Part shown: one piece after another, positions 8,709 through 17,105 of the stretch
Position numbering within the stretch: the stretch's first letter is position 1
How the letters are laid out: every line of letters starts with the position of its first letter
Source of the DNA: Yoonia sp. R2331
GTDB taxonomy: Bacteria > Pseudomonadota > Alphaproteobacteria > Rhodobacterales > Rhodobacteraceae
Direction: 5' to 3'
DNA: 64,000 nt
NCBI RefSeq assembly: GCF_041103235.1
Contig: NZ_JBGCUN010000001.1
Span: forward strand, 2,604,001 to 2,668,000
Made by a program: the position numbers and the translations under genes
The notes under the pieces: model-generated
The model's input: the letters and a program-made list of their open reading frames with translations, nothing else
Told to the model about the DNA's origin: nothing
Databases searched by the model: none

Positions 8709-9356
8709 TCACTCGATCCCTTCCGCGAAATCCAACACGGCCGGGCCCAGTGCCGCGACAATGACCGCGACCCCCTCTGCCGTAGGGTGTAGACCGTCGC
8801 CTTGCAGATAGCCCAACAAGCCCTCTTGCCCGGCCTCTTCAATCAGCGCGGCGAAAAAGGATGGCACCAAGGGTACGTCATGAGTCTTTGACAGGTCAGG
8901 GTATATTGCGTCAAATTCCGCTTTGTAATCAGCGCCATAGTTCGCACCAACGTCCAGCCCGACCAACAGTGTTGCGACACCCTTAGCCTTTGCTGCGGCC
9001 AGAATGCCATCCAGATTGTCCCGCACGAGGGTCGGCGGCAGACCCCGCAGATAGTCGTTGGCCCCCAGTGCGACGATCATGCCATCAACGTCGTCGGTCA
9101 GCGTCCAGTCAACCCGCGCGAGCCCGCCCGCCGTGGTGTCGCCCGACAGCCCTGCATTGATCACCGTGACCTCTGCGCCCTGCGCGTCCAGCCAACGCTG
9201 CAACTGCGGGACCAACCCGTCTGCGGTATCCAGTCCATAGCCCGCTGTCAGGCTATCGCCCAATGCGGCGACGACGACAGGTTCCGCCTGCGCCGAAGTT
9301 GCGGCAATTGTCATCAAACTGATGTTGAGAAATGCGCATTTGGCCCCATATCCCAA
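8709..9356 (-). CDS. tesA: GDSL-type arylesterase / thioesterase I (TesA family)
   Basis: A secreted SGNH hydrolase acting on thioesters and aryl esters in the periplasm. The conserved blocks are present: ALGDSLTAGYG (Ser), the Gly of SGDTTAGG, GANDYL (Asn) and DGLHPTAEG (Asp-His). The start is uncertain. A TTG at 9356 gives a 23-residue signal peptide ending SAQA, while the ATG at 9314 leaves almost no hydrophobic core, so I prefer the TTG. It is divergent from an ABC ATPase and permease pair, the arrangement known for tesA-ybbA-ybbP in E. coli. The stop codon abuts the next ATG in the same frame. Confidence 0.88.
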   Translation of the reverse strand: MGYGAKCAFLNISLMTIAATSAQAEPVVVAALGDSLTAGYGLDTADGLVPQLQRWLDAQGAEVTVINAGLSGDTTAGGLARVDWTLTDDVDGMIVALGANDYLRGLPPTLVRDNLDGILAAAKAKGVATLLVGLDVGANYGADYKAEFDAIYPDLSKTHDVPLVPSFFAALIEEAGQEGLLGYLQGDGLHPTAEGVAVIVAALGPAVLDFAEGIE

Positions 9357-9384
9357 GGACAGAACTCGCGCAAAGGCCCCGTAA

Positions 9385-10071
9385 ATGACTGAACCCGTCC
9401 TCTCGCTGACCGATGCCTCATTGTCCCTGATGGGCAACGCGGGTCGGGTCGACATCCTGCACGACATCTCACTGGATGTGTCCAAGGGCGAAACGCTGGG
9501 GTTGGTGGGGCCAAGTGGGTCGGGCAAATCGTCTCTCCTGATGCTGATGGGCGGTCTGGAAACTGCCACCGCGGGGGCTGTTGCCGCCCTAGGTCAGGAC
9601 CTGACCACAATGAACGAAGACCAGCTTGCCCGCTTTCGCAGGGATAATATGGGGGTGGTGTTTCAGTCTTTCCACCTGATCCCTACCATGACCGCTTTGG
9701 AAAACGTGGCAACCCCGCTTGAATTGGCCGGGCACCGCGATGCCTTTGATCGCGCGGCGGCAGAACTGGACGCCGTGGGGCTGGCAGACCGCGCCGACCA
9801 TTACCCTAGTCAAATGTCGGGGGGTGAGCAGCAGCGCGTTGCCCTCGCCCGCGCCTCTGCCCCACGCCCGAAGATTCTGTTGGCGGATGAGCCTACCGGC
9901 AATCTGGATGAAACCAACGGCCAAGCCATCATGCAGCTGTTGTTCGATCTGCGCGACCGCCATGGTGCGACGCTGGTGATGGTCACCCACAGCCGAGAGC
10001 TTGCCGCCCGTTGCGACCGCGTGATCCCGCTGCGCGATGGCCGCATCGACACCGCTCGGCAAGCGGCATGA
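9385..10071 (+). CDS. ABC transporter ATP-binding protein (YbbA/LolD type)
   Basis: A 228-residue ATPase of the MacB/LolD/YbbA group that pairs with FtsX-like permeases. Walker A is GPSGSGKSS near residue 42, the Q-loop is VFQSFHLIPTMTALENV, the signature is MSGGEQQRVALARA and Walker B is ILLADEPTGNLD. Its stop overlaps the start of the permease gene (ATGA), so the two are translated together. Divergence from tesA supports orthology to ybbA. The substrate is unknown. Confidence 0.93.
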   Translation: MTEPVLSLTDASLSLMGNAGRVDILHDISLDVSKGETLGLVGPSGSGKSSLLMLMGGLETATAGAVAALGQDLTTMNEDQLARFRRDNMGVVFQSFHLIPTMTALENVATPLELAGHRDAFDRAAAELDAVGLADRADHYPSQMSGGEQQRVALARASAPRPKILLADEPTGNLDETNGQAIMQLLFDLRDRHGATLVMVTHSRELAARCDRVIPLRDGRIDTARQAA

Positions 10072-12584
10072 GTCTGCGTCTTGCCGCCACCTTTGCACGA
10101 CGCGAATTGCGCGGCGGCCTGCGCGGCTTTCGCGTGTTTCTCGCCTGTCTGGCCCTCGGCGTCGCCGCGATTGCAGCCGTTGGGACAGTCCGCGCGGGCA
10201 TTTCTGCGGGGTTGACCGAAAAGGGGGCGGAACTGCTTGGCGGCGATGTCGAGGCGCGGTTTACCTACCGCTTTGCCAGCCCGCTCGAACGGGCGTTCTT
10301 TGAGGACATTTCCGACAACATTGCCGAAGTGGTCGACTTTCGGTCAATGGCCGTTGTCGGTGACGGCGCGGATGCCGAACGTGGCCTGACGCAAGTGATG
10401 GCCGTCGACAGCCAATACCCCTTGATCGGTCAGGTTCAACTTGACCCTGACATCCCCCTTCACGACGCCTTTGCCGACAAGGGCGGCGTTATGGAACGTG
10501 TCCTGGCTGACCGGCTTGGCCTTGCCCCGGGTGATACCTTCCGCCTTGGGTCTACCGATTTTACGTTGCGCGCGATCCTGCAACGCTACCCCGACAACGC
10601 CTCTGGCGGTTTTGGCCTTGGTCCGCGCACGATCGTGCGCACCGCTGATCTGGACGAGTCCGGCCTGATCGCCGAAGGCACCCTGTTTGAGACCCAATAC
10701 CGCCTTGATCTGCCACCCGATGCCGACCTTGACGCGATGCAGGCGCTTGCACAAGAAACCCTGCCAGATGCAGGCCTGCGCTGGCGCGACAGCAGACGCG
10801 GGGCTGGCGGGACAGAAAGGTTCATCGACCGCATCGGCGCTTTTCTGATCCTTGTGGGCCTCTCTGGTCTGGCCGTTGGCGGTGTCGGCGTGAGTGCTGC
10901 CGTACGCGCCTATCTGGCCGGTAAGACAGGTACGATTGCGACCCTGAAAACGCTGGGGGCCACCCGGCGCACGATTTTCCTGACGTACTTCCTGCAAATC
11001 GGCGCGCTCACGCTTCTTGGGATCACGATCGGCCTGCTTCTTGGTGGCGGCATCCCCGTCCTTTTGGCCCCGCTGATCGAGGCGTCGCTGCCTGTGCCTG
11101 CCAACTTTACCTTCAATCCGGCCCCCTTGGCCGAGGCCGCAATTTACGGTCTGTTAGCGGCGCTGATCTTCACCTTGTGGCCACTGGCGCGCACCGATGA
11201 CATCCGCGCCGCCACGCTTTTCCGCGACGCCTTTGCCAGTGGTGCGGCCCTGCCGCGCTGGCCATATCTGGTCGCCACGCTGGCGCTGGTGGCCGCGCTA
11301 TTGGGGCTGGCCGCATGGTTTTCCGGCACGGTCTGGCTCACGCTTTGGACCGCAGGCGGGATCACCGGCGCGCTGGCGATCCTGATCCTTGCGGCCCTTG
11401 CCATCCGCTGGCTTGCGCGCCGCAGTCGCAACTCCGCCCGCGGCCGTCCGGCCCTGCGGTTGGCCCTTGGCGCCATTGGTGCGCGCGGCGGCGAGGCGAC
11501 AAGCGTCGTCCTTTCGCTTGGCCTTGGCCTATCGGTGCTGGCAGCCGTCGGCCAGATCGACGGCAACCTGCGCAATGCCTTTAACGACGAACTGCCAGAC
11601 GTTGCGCCCAGTTACTTTTTTGTTGATATCCAGCCCAACCAGATCGAAGGCTTCCGCGACCGGCTGGACAATGACCCAGCAGTCAGCCGCGTTGACGCCG
11701 CCCCCATGCTGCGCGGCATCATCACTGCGATCAACGGCATCCCCGCGGACGAATTTGCTGACGGCCACTGGGTCGTGCAGGGCGACAGGGGTGTCACATA
11801 CGACAGCACCCTGCCCGACAACACGACGATCACCGCAGGCGAATGGTGGCCCGAGGATTACACCGGCCCGCCACTCATCAGTTTTTCAGCCGAAGAGGCC
11901 GCCGAGATTGGCCTGCAAATCGGCGATGAAATGACCGTCAACATCCTTGGCCGCAATATCACCGGCACTGTCGCCTCGTTCCGTGAAGTCACATGGGAAG
12001 ACGCGGGCATCGGCTTTGTGTTGTCGATGAACGAGGCCGCACTTGCCGGTGCGCCGCACAGCTGGATCAGCACCGTCTACGCCGAGGAAGAGGCAGAAGC
12101 GCAGATCCTGCGTGACCTTGCCACGGCCTATCCCAACATAACCGCAATCCGCATCCGCGACGCCATCGCGCAGGTGGCAACCTTGGTCGAAGGTATCTCT
12201 GCGGCAACCCGCTATGGCGCTTTGGCGACGCTTGTGACCGGCTTTCTGGTTCTGATCGGGGCCGCCGCCGCGGGCGAACGCGCCCGCACATTTGAAGCCG
12301 CCGTGCTAAAAACCATCGGGGCCACGCGGTCGCGGATCATCAGCAGTTTTGCCTTGCGCGCCGCACTTCTGGGGCTTGCAGCGGGCGTCGTGGCGCTGGC
12401 GGCTGGTATTCTAGGGGGCTGGGCGGTACAAACTTTCATCATGGAAAATGACTATACCGTTGTCTGGGGAAATGCCTTGTCGATCATCGGCGGTGGTATC
12501 CTTGTCTCGCTCCTTGCCGGGCTGGGATTTGCCGCGCGGCCACTGTCCGCCAAACCCGCGCAGGTTCTCAGAGCGCGCGAATGA
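10068..12584 (+). CDS. FtsX-like permease (YbbP type)
   Basis: An 838-residue inner-membrane protein with two FtsX-like permease domains. The first membrane helix is at about residues 20-40, followed by a large periplasmic domain. Clusters of helices lie near residues 250-390 and 400-460, then a second periplasmic domain and C-terminal helices at about 720-830. The LKTLGATRRTIFLTY and LKTIGATRSRIISS motifs are the coupling-helix signatures of this family. The ATG overlapping the ATPase stop is the start; the longer frame upstream lies inside the ATPase gene. It probably works with that ATPase in envelope transport or mechanotransmission. Confidence 0.92.
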   Translation: MSLRLAATFARRELRGGLRGFRVFLACLALGVAAIAAVGTVRAGISAGLTEKGAELLGGDVEARFTYRFASPLERAFFEDISDNIAEVVDFRSMAVVGDGADAERGLTQVMAVDSQYPLIGQVQLDPDIPLHDAFADKGGVMERVLADRLGLAPGDTFRLGSTDFTLRAILQRYPDNASGGFGLGPRTIVRTADLDESGLIAEGTLFETQYRLDLPPDADLDAMQALAQETLPDAGLRWRDSRRGAGGTERFIDRIGAFLILVGLSGLAVGGVGVSAAVRAYLAGKTGTIATLKTLGATRRTIFLTYFLQIGALTLLGITIGLLLGGGIPVLLAPLIEASLPVPANFTFNPAPLAEAAIYGLLAALIFTLWPLARTDDIRAATLFRDAFASGAALPRWPYLVATLALVAALLGLAAWFSGTVWLTLWTAGGITGALAILILAALAIRWLARRSRNSARGRPALRLALGAIGARGGEATSVVLSLGLGLSVLAAVGQIDGNLRNAFNDELPDVAPSYFFVDIQPNQIEGFRDRLDNDPAVSRVDAAPMLRGIITAINGIPADEFADGHWVVQGDRGVTYDSTLPDNTTITAGEWWPEDYTGPPLISFSAEEAAEIGLQIGDEMTVNILGRNITGTVASFREVTWEDAGIGFVLSMNEAALAGAPHSWISTVYAEEEAEAQILRDLATAYPNITAIRIRDAIAQVATLVEGISAATRYGALATLVTGFLVLIGAAAAGERARTFEAAVLKTIGATRSRIISSFALRAALLGLAAGVVALAAGILGGWAVQTFIMENDYTVVWGNALSIIGGGILVSLLAGLGFAARPLSAKPAQVLRARE

Positions 12585-13129
12585 CCGGGTCCGCATTCTT
12601 CGGTTACGGCAGTCTGGTCAACACCGCGACCCATGACTACGCCAATCCGCGACAAGCCACGCTCAAAGGGTGGCGACGGGTCTGGCAATCAACCACCCTG
12701 CGCGATACCGCGTTTTTGTCGGTCGAGCGGGCCGCCGATCAGGAAATTGACGGGCTGGTTGCAGACGTCAGCCCCGCCCAATGGACGGACCTCGACGCGC
12801 GAGAGGCCGCCTATGCCCGTGTCGACGTCACCGCAGCCCTTGGCGCGGATCAGCCGACCGTCATCTATCGGGTCAATGCCAACCTCGCCACGGCAACGGC
12901 GACCAACACGCCGATCCTGCTCAGCTATCTTGATGTGGTCGTGCAGGGGTATCTGCACACCTTTGGCCCGCAAGGCGTGGCGCGCTTCTTTGCGTCGACC
13001 CACGGCTGGGACGCCCCGATTCTGGATGACCGCGCCGCACCGCGTTATCCGCGCCGTCAAACGCTGACTGCGCAAGAAATTGCGCTGGTCGATGCTTGCT
13101 TAGCGACGCGTATGGAGGTGCCGAAATAG
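12581..13129 (+). CDS. gamma-glutamylcyclotransferase-like (GGCT) protein
   Basis: A 182-residue protein with the GGCT/AIG2 signature FFGYGSLVN at the N-terminus, forming the substrate-binding loop. A DLDAREAAYARV segment contains the likely catalytic Glu. Family members cleave gamma-glutamyl amines to 5-oxoproline, but the substrate here cannot be told. It overlaps the permease stop by four bases, so it is probably in the same operon. Its 3' end overlaps the convergent MATE gene by 30 bases. Confidence 0.8.
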   Translation: MTGSAFFGYGSLVNTATHDYANPRQATLKGWRRVWQSTTLRDTAFLSVERAADQEIDGLVADVSPAQWTDLDAREAAYARVDVTAALGADQPTVIYRVNANLATATATNTPILLSYLDVVVQGYLHTFGPQGVARFFASTHGWDAPILDDRAAPRYPRRQTLTAQEIALVDACLATRMEVPK

Positions 13130-14485
13130 CGTCAGCTGTTTCTCGAACGGCCCGCGTTTATCGTCAGCACCCATCGCGATTACGCGGTTGGCAATGAAAC
13201 CTGCGATCAGGCCAAAGACGACGCCGCCCACGGCTTGTCCGATCAACACGCCCGCCGCACCAAACCACCATGCAAACAGCATCACAAAGGGGATAGTTCC
13301 CAACGTATGTCGGCCCCAATTGACCCAGGTCGAATAGAACGGATGCCCAAGATTATTGCAGGCCGCGTTGCTGACAAAGACCATCCCATTGAAAAACCAC
13401 AAAAGCGAAAGCGGCCCGGCGAACAGGAACACCAGTTGCAGCGCGACCCCGTCCAACTGGAACAGCCAAGCCAGCGGCCCACGCAATCCGAACAAAATGG
13501 CCGACACCAACAGCACGACCGCCCCGGTAAAGATCAGCGCGTCCCGATAAGCCTCTCGCACCCGGTCCTGCTTTCCAGCCCCTGCGTTTTGCCCAATGAT
13601 CGGCCCAACCGCCCCAGAGAGGGCGAAGATGACGCCAAAGGCCACCGGGGTCAAACGCCCGATAATCGCCATGCCCGCCACGGCCTCTTCACCATAGGTC
13701 GACATCGCGCGGGTGACATAAGCCTGACCCACAGGTGTGGCGAGTTGCGTGAGCACCGCCGGGCCTGCGATTGCCATAATCGGTTTCATATCGTGCCAGA
13801 CGCTGCCAAATGTCGGCGCACCAAAGCCGCCATAGTGCTTGTGGATCGCCCAGAGCGCGGAACCGGCGATGGTGAAGCGCGCGGCAATGCTGGCCAGCGC
13901 GGCCCCGGTCAGCTCCAGATCAAGGCCAAAGATCAGGATCGGATCCAGCACCGCGTTGACGATGCCACCGTAAATCATCACCCACATCGACCGCTTCGCA
14001 TCGCCATGCGCGCGCAGCACAGCGCCGCCCACAATTCCCAAAAGCAGGATGGGCAGGCTTGGCAGGATCACCCGCATGAATTGCACCGCCAGCGTCTGCG
14101 TGTCCCCGGTGGCCCCTAGCAACCCGACCAATTGCGGCGTGAACGCCCAGACAATCGCCGCAAAAATGGCCCCGCCAATCGCACCGATGATCAACGCGTT
14201 TGTCGCGCGTTGTCGCGCCAACTCTGCCTCGCCCGCGCCAAGCGCGCGGGCCACCAACGCACCGCAGGCAATCGCGATACCAATCCCGAAAGAGCCTGTG
14301 AAAAACAGGATCGCGCCTGCATATCCGATCGCTGCTGCGAGCTCTGCCTTGCCCAGCATGGCGATGAAAATCATGTCAATGAAGTCGACCAGAAACACGG
14401 CCATCAGGCCCACTGTGCTGCTGAGCGCCATGACAGTCACGTGGCGCAGCGTGCTGCCGGTCAGAAATTTGGCGTCTTCGGCCAT
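13100..14485 (-). CDS. MATE family efflux transporter
   Basis: A 461-residue inner-membrane protein with about twelve hydrophobic helices in two similar halves, as in the NorM/DinF group of cation-coupled multidrug exporters. The N-terminal LRHVTVMALSSTVGLMAVFL and FIDMIFIAMLG segments fit helix 1-2 of the family. It may be co-transcribed with the upstream MerR-type regulator (30-base gap), which could control its expression. Export substrate unknown. Confidence 0.9.
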   Translation of the reverse strand: MAEDAKFLTGSTLRHVTVMALSSTVGLMAVFLVDFIDMIFIAMLGKAELAAAIGYAGAILFFTGSFGIGIAIACGALVARALGAGEAELARQRATNALIIGAIGGAIFAAIVWAFTPQLVGLLGATGDTQTLAVQFMRVILPSLPILLLGIVGGAVLRAHGDAKRSMWVMIYGGIVNAVLDPILIFGLDLELTGAALASIAARFTIAGSALWAIHKHYGGFGAPTFGSVWHDMKPIMAIAGPAVLTQLATPVGQAYVTRAMSTYGEEAVAGMAIIGRLTPVAFGVIFALSGAVGPIIGQNAGAGKQDRVREAYRDALIFTGAVVLLVSAILFGLRGPLAWLFQLDGVALQLVFLFAGPLSLLWFFNGMVFVSNAACNNLGHPFYSTWVNWGRHTLGTIPFVMLFAWWFGAAGVLIGQAVGGVVFGLIAGFIANRVIAMGADDKRGPFEKQLTLFRHLHTRR

Positions 14486-14514
14486 GGTGCCTCCGGGCGT
14501 TGCCTGCCCCAGAC

Positions 14515-14880
14515 CTAATCTGAATAAGGCGCCCGCGCCAGAGCATCGCGCGTCTGCATCAGCGTCGCCAAAAACCGCTTTGACCGTGCGATTCGCGCCT
14601 CCACCTCTGCAATCCGCGCATCAAGGAAAGCAAAACCGTCAAAATCCTCTCCCGCATCCGCCTCCAACTGCCCCAGCAGAACCGTCAATTCAGCAAGCGT
14701 CAGCCCCGCCGCTTGCGCCTCTGCAATCCATTCCAGCGTGATCAAGGTTTCATCGGGGTACTGCCGGTAATTGTTGGTCTTTCCCGGCTCGGGCGCAGAG
14801 CCAATCAGCCCTTGCCGCTCGTAAAACCGCAACGTGTCCCGGCTGAGCCCGGACCGCTTCGCCAATTCGCCAATTCGCAT
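14515..14880 (-). CDS. MerR family transcriptional regulator
   Basis: A 121-residue regulator starting MRIGELAKRSGLSRDTLRFY, the winged-helix signature of the family. A dimerising coiled coil follows (LDARIAEVEARIARSKRFLATL), and no metal-binding cysteines are seen. MerR proteins bend DNA at promoters with over-long spacers. The start at 14880 suits the family N-terminus better than the ATG four codons upstream. A perfect palindrome sits directly upstream, shared with the divergent zinc-ribbon gene. The effector is unknown. Confidence 0.9.
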   Translation of the reverse strand: MRIGELAKRSGLSRDTLRFYERQGLIGSAPEPGKTNNYRQYPDETLITLEWIAEAQAAGLTLAELTVLLGQLEADAGEDFDGFAFLDARIAEVEARIARSKRFLATLMQTRDALARAPYSD

Positions 14881-14891
14881 ATGCCGCTCCA

Positions 14892-14917
14892 AAACCGTTG
14901 ACTCGACTCAACGGTTT
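14892..14917. promoter_or_regulatory. MerR-type operator palindrome
   Basis: Perfect inverted repeat AAACCGTTGA / TCAACGGTTT with a 6-base spacer. It contains TTGACT (14898-14903), which fits a -35 box reading toward the zinc-ribbon gene, with a poor -10 candidate about 20 bases on. This is the layout of a MerR-controlled promoter. It lies between the regulator and the divergent gene at 14958. Confidence 0.75.
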
Positions 14918-14957
14918 GTAGCACCCTTATCGCGACCTGACCAGTAAGGAGGGCCAG

Positions 14958-15221
14958 ATGGCCAAGCGATGCGAAAGCTGCGGCATGCCGCTCAAGAACG
15001 ACCCGCAAGGCGGCGGGTCAGAGGCGGATGGCAGCAAATCCACCACCTATTGTTCGATCTGCTATGCCAATGGCACCTTTGTGCAACAGGGCGTCACAGC
15101 GGCCGAATTTCAGGCTAATTGCCTGACGGCCCTGCACGACAAGGGGATGCCAAAGATCATGGCGTGGGCCTTTACCCGCGGCATCCCGAACTTGCCACGC
15201 TGGGCCGAAGGCCGTGGTTAA
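14958..15221 (+). CDS. zinc-ribbon domain protein
   Basis: An 87-residue protein with a four-cysteine zinc ribbon, CESCGMP near residue 5 and YCSICYANG near 33. It fits the small putative zinc-ribbon family (Zn_ribbon_2 type). The C-terminal half has no recognised domain. AAGGAGG lies upstream of the ATG. It is divergent from a MerR regulator and probably controlled through the palindrome between them. It could be a metal- or stress-linked effector, but function is unknown. Confidence 0.8.
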   Translation: MAKRCESCGMPLKNDPQGGGSEADGSKSTTYCSICYANGTFVQQGVTAAEFQANCLTALHDKGMPKIMAWAFTRGIPNLPRWAEGRG

Positions 15222-16540
15222 AGCTTTGGTTTTACTTGCAAAAGAGGCATCACTTCGGCCATTTCCGGCCCGCGCTGACGACCCGTGACCGCCTGGCGCA
15301 GCGGCATGAACAGCCCCTTACCCTTGCGGCCTGTCGCCTCTTTCACGGCTGCGGTCCACGTCCCCCAGGTGTCAGCCGCATAGGGCGGATCACCCAGCAA
15401 ATCGAAGGCTTGTGCGACAAAATCCCGGTCCTCATCCGCCACTAATGGTGTCGCCCCATCGCGGAACTGCGCCCACCAGCCCGCGACGTCATCCAACGTG
15501 CTGATATTCTCGCGCACCGCTGCCCAGAACGCCTCCCGCAACGCCACCGGCACACCTGCGGCCTCTAGCGTCTCGGCCACCGCACTGGCATCCAGCGTGC
15601 CCAGATAGCGCGCCGTCATCGGGCGCAAATCTTCTACGTCAAACTTGGTTGGGGCTGACCCGAACTTGGACAAATCAAACCCGGCGACCACGCCGGCGAT
15701 GTCAGACCGTAACTCAACCGGATCGCTCGATCCCAGCCGCGCCATCAGGCTCATGATCGCCTGCGGGGCAATCCCCTGATCGCGCAGGTCTTTCAATGCC
15801 AGCGTGCCCAAACGCTTCGACAGCCCTTCGCCTTGTGGCCCCGTCAACAAAGAGTGATGCGCAAAGCGCGGCACATCGCCACCGATGGCCTCGATAATCT
15901 GGATCTGCGTGGCGGTATTGGTCACATGGTCCGACCCGCGCACCACATCGGTGATCCCCATTTCTACGTCATCTACAACGCTGGCCAAAGTATACAAAAT
16001 CTGACCATCGCCGCGGATCAGCACCGGGTCCGACACGCTGGCGGCATCAATCGAAATCTCACCCAGAATACCGTCGGTCCAATTGATCCGCTCTTGATCC
16101 AGCTTGAACCGCCAATGCCCAGTGCGCCCCTCCGCGCGATAGGCCGCCTTCTGATCCTCGGTCAGGTCCAGTGCAGCGCGGTCATAAACCGGCGGCTTGC
16201 CCATGTTCAGCTGCTTTTTGCGCTTCAGATCCAGTTCAACGGGCGTCTCAAAACACTCATAAAGCCGCCCCATTTCCACCAGCTTGTCTTTGGCGGCCAT
16301 ATAGCGGTCAAGCCGGGTCGATTGGCGTTCAACCTTATCCCAATCAAACCCAAGCCAGCCCAGGACATCGGTGATGCCGTCGACATATTCTTCCTTGGAC
16401 CGTTCCGCATCGGTGTCATCAATCCGCAGAATGAAGGTGCCGCCCTGTTGCCGCGCAATCGCATAGTTGAACAACGCCGCGCGCAGGTTGCCAATGTGCA
16501 GCCAGCCGGTGGGTGAAGGGGCAAAACGGGTGGTGGTCAT
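15218..16540 (-). CDS. gltX: glutamyl-tRNA synthetase
   Basis: Attaches glutamate to tRNA. In alphaproteobacteria with two copies, one may charge tRNA-Gln for later amidation. The 440-residue protein starts FAPSPTGWLHIGNLRAALFN with the HIGH motif as HIGN and has GLSKRLG as the KMSKS motif near residue 240. It resembles the shorter GltX type rather than the roughly 470-residue form. Its 3' end overlaps the stop of the convergent zinc-ribbon gene by four bases. A tRNA-Gln gene lies elsewhere in this window. Confidence 0.94.
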   Translation of the reverse strand: MTTTRFAPSPTGWLHIGNLRAALFNYAIARQQGGTFILRIDDTDAERSKEEYVDGITDVLGWLGFDWDKVERQSTRLDRYMAAKDKLVEMGRLYECFETPVELDLKRKKQLNMGKPPVYDRAALDLTEDQKAAYRAEGRTGHWRFKLDQERINWTDGILGEISIDAASVSDPVLIRGDGQILYTLASVVDDVEMGITDVVRGSDHVTNTATQIQIIEAIGGDVPRFAHHSLLTGPQGEGLSKRLGTLALKDLRDQGIAPQAIMSLMARLGSSDPVELRSDIAGVVAGFDLSKFGSAPTKFDVEDLRPMTARYLGTLDASAVAETLEAAGVPVALREAFWAAVRENISTLDDVAGWWAQFRDGATPLVADEDRDFVAQAFDLLGDPPYAADTWGTWTAAVKEATGRKGKGLFMPLRQAVTGRQRGPEMAEVMPLLQVKPKL

Positions 16541-16588
16541 GGGGTCTCTCCAAAGTTGCCCCCATGTGTCACGCAGCCTCTCAAATGT

Positions 16589-17017
16589 CTAGGAGGGGTG
16601 GACCGGCCAGCGTTTCCCCAGGTCATCCAATCCCGCGCGAATGATCTCTTCCAGCACATCCATATCGTTGTTCTTCAACGGCCCCAGATACAAACACGAT
16701 TTGCCGATCCGGTGTTTTCCGACCCGCGCCAGCATATCGCCCAGCTCCTGATATCCGGGCATGATGTACATCACCATATTGGCCTTGCGCGGGCTGAATC
16801 CCGTGGCCAGCATCGACCCTGACCGACCACTTTCATAAGTGTAATCATAGCTGCCATAGCCAATCAGCGACGGCCCCCACATCTTGGGGGTCCAGCCGGT
16901 CACCCGTCGGAAAAGTGCATCCAGAACGATGGCATCCTCCCGGCGCGTCTTGTGATCGACCTGCGCTATGAATTCCTCGACCGACGCTTGGGTTGCCTTG
17001 GTCTTGTTTTCTGCCAT
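16589..17017 (-). CDS. DUF1801 (YdhG-like) domain protein
   Basis: A 142-residue protein matching the DUF1801 pattern: an N-terminal helix (SVEEFIAQVDHKTRREDA), MWGPSLIGYGSYDY in the middle, and a GKSCLYLGPLKNND segment. The family folds like a small alpha-beta domain and has no proven function. It is a single gene between gltX and nadE on the same strand. Confidence 0.8.
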   Translation of the reverse strand: MAENKTKATQASVEEFIAQVDHKTRREDAIVLDALFRRVTGWTPKMWGPSLIGYGSYDYTYESGRSGSMLATGFSPRKANMVMYIMPGYQELGDMLARVGKHRIGKSCLYLGPLKNNDMDVLEEIIRAGLDDLGKRWPVHPS

Positions 17018-17105
17018 CCCAGAATCCTCCTCACCGCCACCCTATCACAAGGCTCCGGGCGGGCGGGGCACTTTTGCGCTTGCGCAAACAGGTCCGACCG
17101 ACCGG

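Noticed and set aside
13235-14119. 294-codon frame antisense to the MATE gene
   Set aside because: Rich in His, Arg and Pro with no domain; it is a typical shadow of a GC-rich membrane protein gene.
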